From Streptococcus pseudopneumoniae (GTDB taxonomy: Bacteria; Bacillota; Bacilli; Lactobacillales; Streptococcaceae), in the NCBI RefSeq assembly GCF_001074155.1, contig NZ_JUUZ01000025.1:1-53009 (forward strand): DNA of 53,009 bases, given 5' to 3'. The position numbers and the translations under genes were made by a program. This document shows positions 34,948-44,194 of this stretch, in pieces (the stretch's first letter is position 1; each line of letters begins with the position of its first letter). A model generated the notes under the pieces. The model worked only from the letters and a program-made list of their open reading frames with translations, did not search any database and was not told the origin of the DNA.

Positions 34948-35445
34948 ATGAGAGTGAACTATAAAAATACCCCTGAAAACTATCGAGCTATGGCGGAAAT
35001 AATCATCCCACCCTTGCTTAATTTACTCAAAAGTTTAACCTTGTTAGAAGAGGAAATTTTTGAGCGTAACAGAGCACTGGATAAGGAAAAAGAAGGCCTT
35101 GGCATCCCAGCAAATCAAGTTCATCCCAAGTGGAATGAACTTATGGATGACTATTTTCAGAGGCAAATGCAACTTCTAACTGGACGAGTGACCCAAAAAT
35201 ACTTGGAAGGAGGAGTTCGAAATTCTTATGGCTCCCCAAGTGAGTATAACTATGTTAAAAGGAATGATTTTTCTGTAGATTTCATCATGACAAAAGCTGA
35301 AGAAGCAAGAGTCATCGTTCATTATCAAGAAGCTTTAGAAATGAAGCATCAGTTTGTACTAAGATTGGTGGATGGAAATTGGCTACTTGATGAGAAATTT
35401 TACGGTTTTGAGGATGAGGAAACTTGGTATCTCGACTCACTTTGA
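34948..35445 (+). CDS. NTF2-fold-like protein (possible immunity protein)
   Basis: A 165-residue protein starting MRVNYKNTPENYRAMAEIII behind an AAGAGG site (a longer opening at 34930 has none). The C-terminal half has the strand-rich NTF2-like ending: EARVIVHYQEALEMKHQFVLRLVDGNWLLDEKFYGFED. That GNWLLDxKxYGF pattern is common in NTF2-fold immunity proteins. The family call rests on this pattern alone. Confidence 0.6.
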   Translation: MRVNYKNTPENYRAMAEIIIPPLLNLLKSLTLLEEEIFERNRALDKEKEGLGIPANQVHPKWNELMDDYFQRQMQLLTGRVTQKYLEGGVRNSYGSPSEYNYVKRNDFSVDFIMTKAEEARVIVHYQEALEMKHQFVLRLVDGNWLLDEKFYGFEDEETWYLDSL

Positions 35446-35493
35446 CCAATATAGCTATGCTTCCCAACTGATATGAAAAAAAGGAGAAGTCCT

Positions 35494-36288
35494 ATGAAAT
35501 TTTTGAAAAATCTATTTGCTAGTAAGAAAGAAAAGTCAGAGAAGAAAAAACAACTTATCTTGTCCATGCCCCTCTTCAAAGGCAAGCAGGCTTATTCTTT
35601 AGACCAGGTCGTTCAGGATTTAAAATCTCACTGGGGGCTTGAAATTTCTGAAGTTTCTGGGGATGATTCTAGTGCAACCTTTGTGATTGATGGTGCTCTC
35701 GTTGCTTTAGCATTGATAGATCTTCCTATCCCAAGTCAAGAATTTGAAGAATTGTATGCCTATTCTTACCTCTGGCAGGATGTTGAGAAGGAAACACAGG
35801 AGCACACACAACACGCCATTGTTTCTATTTTGTCTGACAATCTTTCGCCAGTAGAAACATACTCCTTATTAACTAAAGTCAATGCCTCTATCCTAAAAAC
35901 AAGTCAATCAGCTATTGGTATTTATCAGGGGTCTACCACCTTGCTCTTGCCCAAAGATCTTTATCTAGACTTGGCTGACCTTTTGAAAGAAGAAATGCTT
36001 CCCCTTCAACTCTGGATCTATATGGGAATTATCAACCAGGGAGATAAAACTAGTATTTACACTTATGGTTTGAAAGAGTTTGGAAAAACTGAGATTGAAA
36101 TTATCGACTCCCCTATGGATAGCGACGACTTATATTATTTCCTCCTGTCTATTCTTCAGTATGTTTTAGGCAGTGATGTCACCTTAAAGGACGGTGAAAC
36201 CATTGGCTTTTCAGAAGATCAAAAAATCAAAATCACTGAGTCAAAAGCCGTCTATTTGGAAGGAAATTCCTTGAAATTAGATGTTTAA
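35494..36288 (+). CDS. DUF4261 domain protein
   Basis: A 264-residue protein starting MKFLKNLFASKKEKSEKKK behind AAAGGAGAAG. After a Lys-rich start, it runs as a soluble alpha/beta protein. The C-terminal half matches the DUF4261 pattern, with AIGIYQGSTTLLLPKDLYLD, LLKEEMLPLQLWIYMGI and a late SDDLYYFLLSILQYVLGSD helix. The DUF4261 family is of unknown function and is often found in conflict and immunity gene clusters. Confidence 0.75.
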   Translation: MKFLKNLFASKKEKSEKKKQLILSMPLFKGKQAYSLDQVVQDLKSHWGLEISEVSGDDSSATFVIDGALVALALIDLPIPSQEFEELYAYSYLWQDVEKETQEHTQHAIVSILSDNLSPVETYSLLTKVNASILKTSQSAIGIYQGSTTLLLPKDLYLDLADLLKEEMLPLQLWIYMGIINQGDKTSIYTYGLKEFGKTEIEIIDSPMDSDDLYYFLLSILQYVLGSDVTLKDGETIGFSEDQKIKITESKAVYLEGNSLKLDV

Positions 36289-36331
36289 ACCATGATTTAT
36301 AAATGAGTGTCCTACCTAGATTGGAGGTTTT

Positions 36332-36799
36332 ATGAATCCTGATATAAAAAAGTATTATCTCTACCGTTTTCTGGTCTATAGATTTGAAAAACTCTCTTGT
36401 AAGAATCCAAGTCTCAAGGAAATAAAACCAGAGAAGAGAGAAAAAATCGTTCTAGAGGCTACTCGAACTAGTCAAAAGATTATTCTAGTCCTTGGAATTC
36501 TTTATGTTTCGCTTAATTCTGCTATGTTCATTTACCTTAGGCTCAATGATTTTCAAAATCCCTTATTGACTTGGTTTACTGACTACATCGACTATTTGGG
36601 TGGACTGATAAACGGAGAATGGGGCGGTAGTCAGCGTCAAAAGAAAGCTAGTTTTTTGATGATTGCTATTTTGGCTATGCCTATTGTGGTCATAGAAGGC
36701 GGACCCTTCTTCTTACTAGTTTTATTAGTTGGGAATTGGGAATTAAAGAGAAAGATAAGATTTGAGAGAGAACATAAAGGAGTAGAGAACCATGGGTAG
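36332..36799 (+). CDS. Small multi-pass membrane protein
   Basis: A 155-residue protein with hydrophobic segments at about 47-70 and 107-135 and a basic C terminus. It begins MNPDIKKYYLYRFLVYRFEK and has a GGAGG site. It overlaps the start of the ETKAS membrane protein gene at 36792 by eight bases, so the two are coupled and probably work together. No family recognised. Confidence 0.65.
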   Translation: MNPDIKKYYLYRFLVYRFEKLSCKNPSLKEIKPEKREKIVLEATRTSQKIILVLGILYVSLNSAMFIYLRLNDFQNPLLTWFTDYIDYLGGLINGEWGGSQRQKKASFLMIAILAMPIVVIEGGPFFLLVLLVGNWELKRKIRFEREHKGVENHG

Positions 36800-37808
36800 A
36801 ACGGTGATTATAGGTACTTTAATAGTTTTTGCAATCTTTAATCTGCTACTCGGTCTGGGTTTTTATCTCTTTCTAAAAAAGAGGAAAGAGAATGGGCAGT
36901 CATTGTACGAAACTCCTGTAAATCAGCAAACTCGAACAGAAAAACTGGGTCTAGGAGAGATTTTGGTCTACCTGTCCCTGATTGTCATCGCAGGGCTCTT
37001 TGCCTTTCAGACCTTAAATAGAGGTGGTGTTGGGAATTCTATTTTAGCCAAAATGATTCTCCTACCTGCTATAATGGCCCTTTTCAATGCGAGAAAAAGG
37101 ACTGGGAAGTCTATGCTTGCCCTCCTTATAACCTTGATGGTCTTTCTAGTAGGAGTCATGTTTAATCTCACGATTGGGTTTCCACCTCAAGCACCGATTT
37201 TGCAAATTAATGAAAGTAAAATCACTTTAGCAGAAACCAAAGCAAGTGATTTGATGGAAGCTGGATTTGATATCTATGTCAGACAAGGTGATGGTGGTAG
37301 CGACTACGAAGACCTCCTGACAGATGGCAATTTTCAAAAGTATTCAGGAGATAAATCAGTCACTATCGAAAAAGGCTTTAGACTTGATAGCAATGCTGTT
37401 CCCTACGCTCCCTATCTCCTGGCAAAAGATGGCATAGTTCTTGGCAGTATTTCCTTTTACGGTGCTGAGGACCAGGATGTGGCTTTAGAAGATTCTAAGG
37501 TTATTCAGGTTCGATTTAATAAGGACAGTATTGAAGAAGCAAAGAAACATTCTATCACTTTCAAGTTAGATGAACTCGACTTGACTACTAGACTTGATAT
37601 CCCGCTTGTTCAAGAAACTTTCAAAAAGCATCTATGGTCAATCCCCCCATCAAATACAAGTGATGTCACTCAATTGTGGTATGGATTACAGTGGTCAAGT
37701 CACAGTGACTCTCTATTTTGGAATGAGTATTATAGTCTCATCCGCCTAGATGAAAATTACCTGATGACTGATTTTGAACTAGCTGCCAAAGTAGCGCGTG
37801 ATGAGTAA
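36792..37808 (+). CDS. Membrane-anchored protein with ETKAS domain (paralogue of 30783 gene)
   Basis: A 338-residue protein with hydrophobic segments at about 3-25, 55-75, 85-105 and 110-130, then an outer C-terminal domain. That domain starts LQINESKITLAETKASDLMEAGFD and has a VLGSISFYGAEDQDVALEDS region, in the same order as the leftward 30783 protein. The start has an AAAGGAG site. The pair shares motifs, topology and length but the sequences have diverged. No named family is recognised. It closes the accessory block. Confidence 0.65.
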   Translation: MGRTVIIGTLIVFAIFNLLLGLGFYLFLKKRKENGQSLYETPVNQQTRTEKLGLGEILVYLSLIVIAGLFAFQTLNRGGVGNSILAKMILLPAIMALFNARKRTGKSMLALLITLMVFLVGVMFNLTIGFPPQAPILQINESKITLAETKASDLMEAGFDIYVRQGDGGSDYEDLLTDGNFQKYSGDKSVTIEKGFRLDSNAVPYAPYLLAKDGIVLGSISFYGAEDQDVALEDSKVIQVRFNKDSIEEAKKHSITFKLDELDLTTRLDIPLVQETFKKHLWSIPPSNTSDVTQLWYGLQWSSHSDSLFWNEYYSLIRLDENYLMTDFELAAKVARDE

Positions 37809-37846
37809 ATACGATTTTGAATAGTTGAATTTGCTTATGCCTATCT

Positions 37847-37878
37847 AAAGGAATTAATTTATTTAGTTCCTTTTTTTG
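37847..37878 (+). terminator. Terminator closing the accessory block
   Basis: AAAGGAA ... TTCCTTT stem, extended by TA/TA pairs, with T7. Confidence 0.7.
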
Positions 37879-37971
37879 TTTTTGATTTTAATTTAAAACG
37901 ATTTCTGTTTCTTAGTTAAATGAATTACACGAACTTAAATATTAAATTATTTTAAAAAGTTCTAAAAATAC

Positions 37972-38000
37972 TTTACAAGTCTCTGAAATCATGGTATAGT
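37972..38000 (+). promoter_or_regulatory. Strong promoter of the structured RNA
   Basis: TTTACA (37972-37977), a 17-bp spacer and TATAGT (37995-38000) with an extended TG. The predicted start is about 38007, exactly at the first hairpin. Confidence 0.8.
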
Positions 38001-38006
38001 AATGAA

Positions 38007-38336
38007 GCTTAGAAAATGAGATGATGTTTTCTAGCAAATATAAACCCGAGTAAAAAATGCCTACGGACAGGCAGGGTTGAATGCCGAAACGTGGTTAAAA
38101 ACCACATTATTGATAGGGTTAAAAGCCTACTTTTATAAGTTGATGTTAGGACATTAGTTCTAATTCGTATACATTTGTTAGTGTGGTGAAAGCACACGTC
38201 ATCTTGTGAAACGATCAATAAAGTACGTAATATTTGCTACTAGAGAGTTAGGAAACATCAGGAACAGACATACTCAAAAGAAACAAACATAAACACGTCA
38301 GTAGATTGTAGAGCAGGTGCCAACCTGCTCTTTTTT
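38007..38336 (+). ncRNA. Structured RNA of about 330 nt upstream of the polyamine operon
   Basis: The DNA between a strong promoter and a perfect terminator (GAGCAGGT gcca ACCTGCTC, T6, 38311-38336) has no gene but many stems: TAGAAAA/TTTTCTA (38010-38033), AACCC/GGGTT enclosing TGCCT/AGGCA (38043-38078), GTGGTT/AACCAC (38091-38105), TTAGGAC/GTTCTAA (38146-38163) and GTGTG/CACAC (38181-38197). It ends 44 bases before the speA start. It could be a cis-regulatory leader attenuating the polyamine operon, or an independent RNA. I recognise no Rfam family with confidence. Confidence 0.7.
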
Positions 38337-38380
38337 CATAAGTATCCTTTAGAGCCTTGCATTGTTAAGGTGAAAAAACT

Positions 38381-39859
38381 ATGATAAAGGAGTATGTCTC
38401 TATAATGTTAAATCAAAACCAAGCTCCAATTTATGAGGGACTGGTCAAGTTACGAAAAAAAAGAATTGTACCTTTTGATGTACCAGGTCATAAGCGTGGC
38501 CGTGGTAACCCAGAATTAGTGGAACTTTTAGGGGAAAAATGCGTTGCTATTGATGTCAATTCTATGAAGCCCTTGGACAATCTAGGACATCCTATTTCGA
38601 TTATTCGAGAAGCGGAAGAGCTAGCGGCAGAAGCTTTTGGTGCTGCTCATGCCTTTTTGATGATTGGTGGGACAACTTCATCCGTGCAAACCATGATTCT
38701 TTCCACCTGTAAATCCGGTGATAAAATCATCCTTCCACGAAATGTCCATAAATCAGCTATTAATGCACTCGTTTTATGTGGCGCCATTCCCATCTATATC
38801 GAGATGAGCGTAGATCCAAAAATCGGTATTGCTTTGGGGCTTGAAAATGAGCGCGTAGCACAAGCGATTAAGGAACATCCGGATGCCAAGGCTATCCTAA
38901 TAAACAATCCAACCTACTATGGGATTTGTTCAGATCTTAAGGGTTTAACAGAGATGGCGCACGCCGCAGGAATGAAAGTCTTAGTAGACGAGGCTCACGG
39001 TGCTCATCTACACTTTACAGATAAACTTCCTCTATCTGCTATGGACGCAGGAGCAGATATGTCAGCTGTATCCATGCATAAGTCCGGTGGCAGCTTGACT
39101 CAAAGTTCCCTTCTTTTAGTTGGCAATCAGATGAATCCTGAGTACGTACGTCAGATTATTAACCTGACACAGTCAACCTCAGCATCCTACTTGCTAATGG
39201 CTAGTCTAGATGTTTCTCGTAGAAACCTAGCCCTTCGTGGTAAAGAGTCCTTTGAGAAAGTCATTGAGCTATCTGAGTACGCACGTCGTGAAATCAATGC
39301 CATCGGTGGCTACTATGCCTACTCAAAAGAACTAGTAGATGGTTTCTCAGTTTGTGATTTTGATGTAACCAAGCTGTCAGTTTACACTCAGGGGATTGGT
39401 CTAACAGGTATCGAGGTTTATGACCTCTTACGAGACGAATATGATATTCAGATCGAGTTTGGTGATATCGGGAATATCTTGGCCTACATTTCGATTGGTG
39501 ACCGTATCCAAGACATTGAACGCTTGGTCGGTGCTTTAGCTGATATCAAGAGACTATACTCACGAGATGGGAAGGACTTGATTGCTGGAGAATATATCCA
39601 GCCTGAGTTGGTGCTATCTCCTCAGGAAGCCTTCTATGCAGAGAGAAGAAGCTTAACATTAGACGAGTCCGTTGGGCAAGTCTGTGGGGAATTTGTCATG
39701 TGCTATCCTCCAGGTATTCCAATCCTAGCGCCAGGTGAACGGATTACACGAGAAATTGTCGATTATATAAAATTCGCCAAAGAACGTGGTTGTTCCCTCC
39801 AAGGTACTGAAGATCCAGAGGTCAATCACATCAATGTTATTGAGAGAAAGGAGAACTAG
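38381..39859 (+). CDS. speA: Arginine decarboxylase (Orn/Lys/Arg decarboxylase family)
   Basis: PLP decarboxylase of fold type I, making agmatine from arginine, the first step of the polyamine route. The 492-residue protein has VPFDVPGHKRGRG near residue 30, the Asp-containing LVDEAHGAH (201-209) and PLP lysine K234 in SMHKSGGS. The start at 38381 has AAGGTGA; a second ATG (38405) with AAAGGAG further away gives MLNQNQAPIYEGL, closer to the usual family start. The downstream agmatine genes support an arginine rather than lysine substrate. Confidence 0.9.
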   Translation: MIKEYVSIMLNQNQAPIYEGLVKLRKKRIVPFDVPGHKRGRGNPELVELLGEKCVAIDVNSMKPLDNLGHPISIIREAEELAAEAFGAAHAFLMIGGTTSSVQTMILSTCKSGDKIILPRNVHKSAINALVLCGAIPIYIEMSVDPKIGIALGLENERVAQAIKEHPDAKAILINNPTYYGICSDLKGLTEMAHAAGMKVLVDEAHGAHLHFTDKLPLSAMDAGADMSAVSMHKSGGSLTQSSLLLVGNQMNPEYVRQIINLTQSTSASYLLMASLDVSRRNLALRGKESFEKVIELSEYARREINAIGGYYAYSKELVDGFSVCDFDVTKLSVYTQGIGLTGIEVYDLLRDEYDIQIEFGDIGNILAYISIGDRIQDIERLVGALADIKRLYSRDGKDLIAGEYIQPELVLSPQEAFYAERRSLTLDESVGQVCGEFVMCYPPGIPILAPGERITREIVDYIKFAKERGCSLQGTEDPEVNHINVIERKEN

Positions 39860-40720
39860 ATGGATTTATGGTTTTCTGAAGTTCATACTCCAGACGTGAA
39901 ATTATCCTTGAGAACTGCCAAGCAACTCTACGCTGGAAAAAGCGAATGGCAGGATATCGAGGTTCTTGACACGCCAGCTTTTGGAAAAGTGTTAATTTTA
40001 AATGGGCATGTCTTGTTTTCAGATGCAGATGATTTTGTATACAACGAAATGACCGTCCACGTTCCCATGGCTGTCCATCCTAATCCAAAGAAAGTCTTGG
40101 TTATTGGGGGTGGTGACGGTGGTGTTGCCCAAGTATTAACTCTCTATCCAGAATTGGAACAAATCGATATTGTAGAACCTGATGAAATGTTGGTAGAGGT
40201 TTGTCGTGAGTATTTTCCAGATTTTGCTGCAGGACTTGATGACCCTCGTGTCACCATTTACTACCAAAATGGACTGAGATTTTTGAGAAACTGTGAAGAT
40301 GATTACGATATCATCATCAACGATGCGACAGATCCATTCGGCCATACGGAAGGGCTCTTTACCAAGGAATTTTACGGCAATAGCTATAGAGCCTTGAAAG
40401 AAGACGGAATCATGATTTATCAGCATGGTAGTCCTTTCTTTGACGAAGATGAGTCAGCATGCCGAAGTATGCACCGCAAGGTCAATCAAGCCTTTCCAAT
40501 TAGCCGGGTTTACCAAGCACATATCCCAACTAGTCCTGCTGGCTATTGGTTGTTTGGATTTGCATCGAAAAAATATCACCCTGTCAAAGATTTTGACAAG
40601 GAAGGCTGGAAAAAACGCCAGTTATTTACGGAATATTACACTGCAAACTTACATGTGGGTGCCTTTATGTTGCCTAAGTATGTAGAAGACATTTTAGAAG
40701 AAGAGGAAGGAAAAAAATGA
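39860..40720 (+). CDS. speE: Spermidine synthase
   Basis: Aminopropyltransferase of 286 residues, forming spermidine from putrescine and decarboxylated SAM. It has the GGGDGGVAQVLTLYPE motif near residue 78 and DATDPFGHTEGLFTKEFY, with the catalytic Asp. It starts directly after the speA stop and overlaps the next gene by four bases. Keeping both this and the carboxynorspermidine-type enzymes downstream is notable. No gene for SAM decarboxylase is in the window. Confidence 0.93.
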   Translation: MDLWFSEVHTPDVKLSLRTAKQLYAGKSEWQDIEVLDTPAFGKVLILNGHVLFSDADDFVYNEMTVHVPMAVHPNPKKVLVIGGGDGGVAQVLTLYPELEQIDIVEPDEMLVEVCREYFPDFAAGLDDPRVTIYYQNGLRFLRNCEDDYDIIINDATDPFGHTEGLFTKEFYGNSYRALKEDGIMIYQHGSPFFDEDESACRSMHRKVNQAFPISRVYQAHIPTSPAGYWLFGFASKKYHPVKDFDKEGWKKRQLFTEYYTANLHVGAFMLPKYVEDILEEEEGKK

Positions 40721-41976
40721 GTCGTTTATTAGTTATTGGATGTGGGGGAGTTGCCCAAGTTGCTATTTCAAAGATTTGCCAAGATAGCGAAACGTTTAAA
40801 GAAATTATGATTGCTAGCCGTACCAAGTCAAAATGCGATGACTTGAAGGCTAAATTAGAAGGTAAAACAAATACTAAGATTGAGACAGCTGCTCTTGATG
40901 CTGACAAGGTAGAAGAAGTGATTGCCTTGATCGAAAGCTACAAACCAGAAGCTGTTTTGAACGTAGCTTTACCATATCAAGACTTGACTATTATGGATGC
41001 TTGTTTGGCAACAGGTGTCCACTATATCGATACTGCCAACTATGAGGCTGAGGACACAGAAGACCCTGAATGGCGTGCTATTTATGAGAAACGTTGCGAG
41101 GAACTTGGTTTTACAGCTTACTTTGATTACTCATGGCAATGGGCTTATCAAGAAAAATTTAAAGAAGCAGGCTTGACTGCTTTACTTGGATCTGGTTTTG
41201 ACCCAGGGGTAACCAGCGTCTTTTCAGCTTATGCACTCAAACATTACTTTGATGAAATCCACTATATCGATATTTTAGACTGTAATGGTGGTGACCACGG
41301 TTATCCATTTGCGACAAACTTTAACCCAGAAATCAATCTACGTGAGGTTTCTGCACCAGGTTCTTACTGGGAAGATGGAAAATGGGTAGAAGTCGAAGCT
41401 ATGTCTATCAAACGTGAGTATGATTTCCCTCAAGTTGGTCAAAAAGACATGTATCTCCTCCACCATGAAGAAATCGAATCATTAGCAAAGAACATTCCAG
41501 GTGTCAAACGCATTCGCTTCTTTATGACTTTTGGCCAATCTTATCTAACGCACATGAAATGCTTGGAAAACGTTGGACTCCTTCGTACAGATGCTATTAA
41601 CTTTAACGGACAAGAAATTGTTCCAATCCAATTCTTGAAAACCTTGCTTCCAGATCCTGCAAGCCTTGGCCCACGTACTGTTGGTAAAACTAATATTGGA
41701 TGTATCTTTACAGGTGTCAAAGACGGCGTTGAAAAGACAATCTACATTTACAATGTTTGCGACCATCAGGAGTGCTTTGCAGAGGTTGGTTCACAAGCCA
41801 TTTCTTACACAACAGGTGTTCCTGCCATGATTGGAACAAAATTAGTGATGGATGGCACTTGGAAACAACCAGGAGTTTATAACCTTGAAGAGTTGGATCC
41901 AGATCCATTCATGGAAGCTTTGAATAAATACGGCTTGCCATGGGTTGTGGTAGAAAACCCACAAATGGTGGACTAA
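40717..41976 (+). CDS. Carboxynorspermidine/carboxyspermidine dehydrogenase (saccharopine dehydrogenase family)
   Basis: NAD(P)H-dependent enzyme of 419 residues with the N-terminal Rossmann motif VIGCGGVAQVA. It condenses putrescine (or diaminopropane) with aspartate semialdehyde to the carboxy-polyamine, which NspC then decarboxylates. The C-terminal part shows family motifs (GSGFDPGVTSVFSAYALKH, NGGDHGYPFATNFN). Start and stop overlap both neighbours, so all are translated in tandem. Often annotated as Lys1 or saccharopine dehydrogenase; context argues for the polyamine role. Confidence 0.88.
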   Translation: MSRLLVIGCGGVAQVAISKICQDSETFKEIMIASRTKSKCDDLKAKLEGKTNTKIETAALDADKVEEVIALIESYKPEAVLNVALPYQDLTIMDACLATGVHYIDTANYEAEDTEDPEWRAIYEKRCEELGFTAYFDYSWQWAYQEKFKEAGLTALLGSGFDPGVTSVFSAYALKHYFDEIHYIDILDCNGGDHGYPFATNFNPEINLREVSAPGSYWEDGKWVEVEAMSIKREYDFPQVGQKDMYLLHHEEIESLAKNIPGVKRIRFFMTFGQSYLTHMKCLENVGLLRTDAINFNGQEIVPIQFLKTLLPDPASLGPRTVGKTNIGCIFTGVKDGVEKTIYIYNVCDHQECFAEVGSQAISYTTGVPAMIGTKLVMDGTWKQPGVYNLEELDPDPFMEALNKYGLPWVVVENPQMVD

Positions 41977-43103
41977 TGAAGTTAGAACAAGTACCAACGC
42001 CTTCTTATATCATTGACTTAGGAAAATTAGAAGAGAATTGCCGCATTCTGCAAGAGGTTCAGGAAAAGGCAGGTTGTAAGGTTTTGCTAGCTCAGAAGGC
42101 GTATTCTCTCTATAAAACCTATCCCTTGATTAGCCAGTATCTATCAGGTACGACAGCTAGTGGACTCTATGAAGCGAAGCTGGCTAGGGAAGAATTCCCA
42201 GGGGAAGTCCATGTATTTGCACCTGCTTTCAAGGAATCAGATATGGAAGAGCTACTACAAATTTCGGATCATATTGTTTTTAACTCAGAGAGACAACTAC
42301 GAAAATATGGTCAACGTTGTCGTGAGGCTGGTATTAGTGTAGGCCTTCGCATCAATCCTCAGTTTTCAACGCAGGGGGACCACGCGCTCTATGACCCTTG
42401 TGCTCCTGGCTCACGTTTTGGAGTGACTTTGGATAAGATACCAAGTGATTTATTGGAATTGGTTGACGGACTTCATTTTCATACCCTCTGTGAGCAAGGG
42501 GCAGATGATTTACAAACGACTTTGAAAGCAGTAGAAGACCAGTTTGGTGCCTATTTGCACCAAGTTAAATGGCTCAATATGGGTGGTGGTCATCATATTA
42601 CGAGAGATGACTATGATGTGGACTTACTGATTTCTGAGATTAAACGCATTCGAGAAACTTATAACCTTGACGTCTATATCGAGCCAGGAGAAGCTATTGC
42701 CCTTAATGCGGGCTATCTAGCGACAGAAGTCTTGGATATTGTTGAAAACGGGATTGAAACCTTGGTGTTAGATGCTTCAGCAAGTTGTCATATGCCAGAC
42801 GTCCTTGAGATGCCTTATCGTCCTCCATTGAGAGATGGTTTTGAAGCGCAAGAAAAACCTTATACTTATAGACTCTCTTCAAATACTTGCCTAACAGGTG
42901 ATATCATTGGGGATTACAGCTTTGAAAAACCGATTGAAATTGGCGATCGCCTCTATTTTGAAGACATGGCTATTTACTCATTTGTCAAAAATAATACCTT
43001 TAACGGGATTGGGCTTCCAAGTTTGTATCTCATCGATAAAGAGGATGAGTGCAGTCTAGTCAAAGCTTTTGGCTACCAAGACTTTAAGGAGAGATTATCA
43101 TGA
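41976..43103 (+). CDS. nspC: Carboxynorspermidine/carboxyspermidine decarboxylase
   Basis: Fold-type III PLP decarboxylase of 375 residues. The PLP lysine is K41 in [10 protein letters not shown], and the late [13 protein letters not shown] contains the active-site cysteine motif. It removes the carboxyl group to give spermidine or norspermidine. Start at 41976 overlaps the previous stop (TAATG); a longer frame upstream lies inside that gene. The usual partner of the preceding dehydrogenase. Confidence 0.92.
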   Translation: MKLEQVPTPSYIIDLGKLEENCRILQEVQEKAGCKVLLAQKAYSLYKTYPLISQYLSGTTASGLYEAKLAREEFPGEVHVFAPAFKESDMEELLQISDHIVFNSERQLRKYGQRCREAGISVGLRINPQFSTQGDHALYDPCAPGSRFGVTLDKIPSDLLELVDGLHFHTLCEQGADDLQTTLKAVEDQFGAYLHQVKWLNMGGGHHITRDDYDVDLLISEIKRIRETYNLDVYIEPGEAIALNAGYLATEVLDIVENGIETLVLDASASCHMPDVLEMPYRPPLRDGFEAQEKPYTYRLSSNTCLTGDIIGDYSFEKPIEIGDRLYFEDMAIYSFVKNNTFNGIGLPSLYLIDKEDECSLVKAFGYQDFKERLS

Positions 43104-44185
43104 TGGACAGCCCAAAGAAATTAGGTTATCGTATGCCTGCAGAGTATGAACCCCATCATGGGACTCTCATGATATGGCCTACTCGACCAGGTTCTTGGCC
43201 ATTTGAAGGCAAGGCCGCTAAGAAGGCCTTTAGCCAGATTATCAAAACGATTGCTCAGGGGGAAACAGTTTACCTTTTGGTGGAGCAAGACTATCTATCT
43301 GAAGTACAATCTTATCTTGGAGACAAGGTTGTTTATTTAGATATTCCCACAAATGATGCCTGGGCTCGTGATACAGGTCCGACCATTCTTCTTAATGATA
43401 AAAGAGAAAAGTTGGCGGTAGATTGGTCTTTCAATGCCTGGGGTGGTGATGTGGACGGTCTCTACCAAGACTATGAAGCAGATGACCAAGTAGCTAGTCG
43501 TTTTGCAAAAGTATTAGAGATGCCTGTTTATGATGCCAAACCTTTTGTACTAGAAGGTGGAGCTATACACAGTGACGGTCAAGGAACTATTCTTGTCACA
43601 GAAAGCTGCTTGCTCAGTCCGGGTCGTAATCCTCATCTGACTAAAGAGGAGATTGAAGAGACCTTACTAGAGAGCCTTGGTGCCGAAAAGGTCATTTGGT
43701 TGCCTTATGGTATTTATCAAGACGAAACAAATGAACACGTCGATAATGTTGCAGCCTTTGTTGGTCCTGCAGAGCTTGTTTTAGCTTGGACGGACGACCA
43801 AGATGATCCTCAGTATGCCATGTCTGCAGCTGATTTAGCTCTCTTAGAGAAGGAAACTGATGCAAAAGGCCGGAGTTTCACTATTCATAAGCTTCCAATC
43901 CCAGCTATTCATCAAGTAGTTACAGAGGAGGATTTGCCGGGCTATACTTATGAAGAAGGCGAAGAGGAGCGTTATGCAGGTGAAAGACTAGCAGCTTCCT
44001 ATGTGAATTTTTATATCGCCAATAAATCTGTCTTGGTGCCGCAATTTCAAGATGTAAACGACCTAGTGGCCTTGAATATTCTGAGCCAGTGTTTCCCAGA
44101 CCGTGATGTTGTCGGAATTCCTGCAAGAGATATTCTATTAGGCGGTGGAAATATCCACTGTATTACCCAACAAATTCCAGAATAG
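43100..44185 (+). CDS. aguA: Agmatine deiminase
   Basis: Hydrolyses agmatine to N-carbamoylputrescine and ammonia. The 361-residue guanidino-group enzyme has the family start [30 protein letters not shown] near residue 90, a catalytic His in [10 protein letters not shown] and the catalytic Cys354 in [11 protein letters not shown]. Two ATG codons overlap (43100, 43103); an AGGAGAG site precedes them. It acts between SpeA and AguB. Confidence 0.95.
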   Translation: MMDSPKKLGYRMPAEYEPHHGTLMIWPTRPGSWPFEGKAAKKAFSQIIKTIAQGETVYLLVEQDYLSEVQSYLGDKVVYLDIPTNDAWARDTGPTILLNDKREKLAVDWSFNAWGGDVDGLYQDYEADDQVASRFAKVLEMPVYDAKPFVLEGGAIHSDGQGTILVTESCLLSPGRNPHLTKEEIEETLLESLGAEKVIWLPYGIYQDETNEHVDNVAAFVGPAELVLAWTDDQDDPQYAMSAADLALLEKETDAKGRSFTIHKLPIPAIHQVVTEEDLPGYTYEEGEEERYAGERLAASYVNFYIANKSVLVPQFQDVNDLVALNILSQCFPDRDVVGIPARDILLGGGNIHCITQQIPE

Positions 44186-44194
44186 GAGAAAAAG

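Noticed and set aside
38009..38218. Leftward ORF of 69 codons inside the structured RNA region
   Set aside because: No ribosome site, no family pattern, and it covers the hairpins between a strong rightward promoter and terminator.
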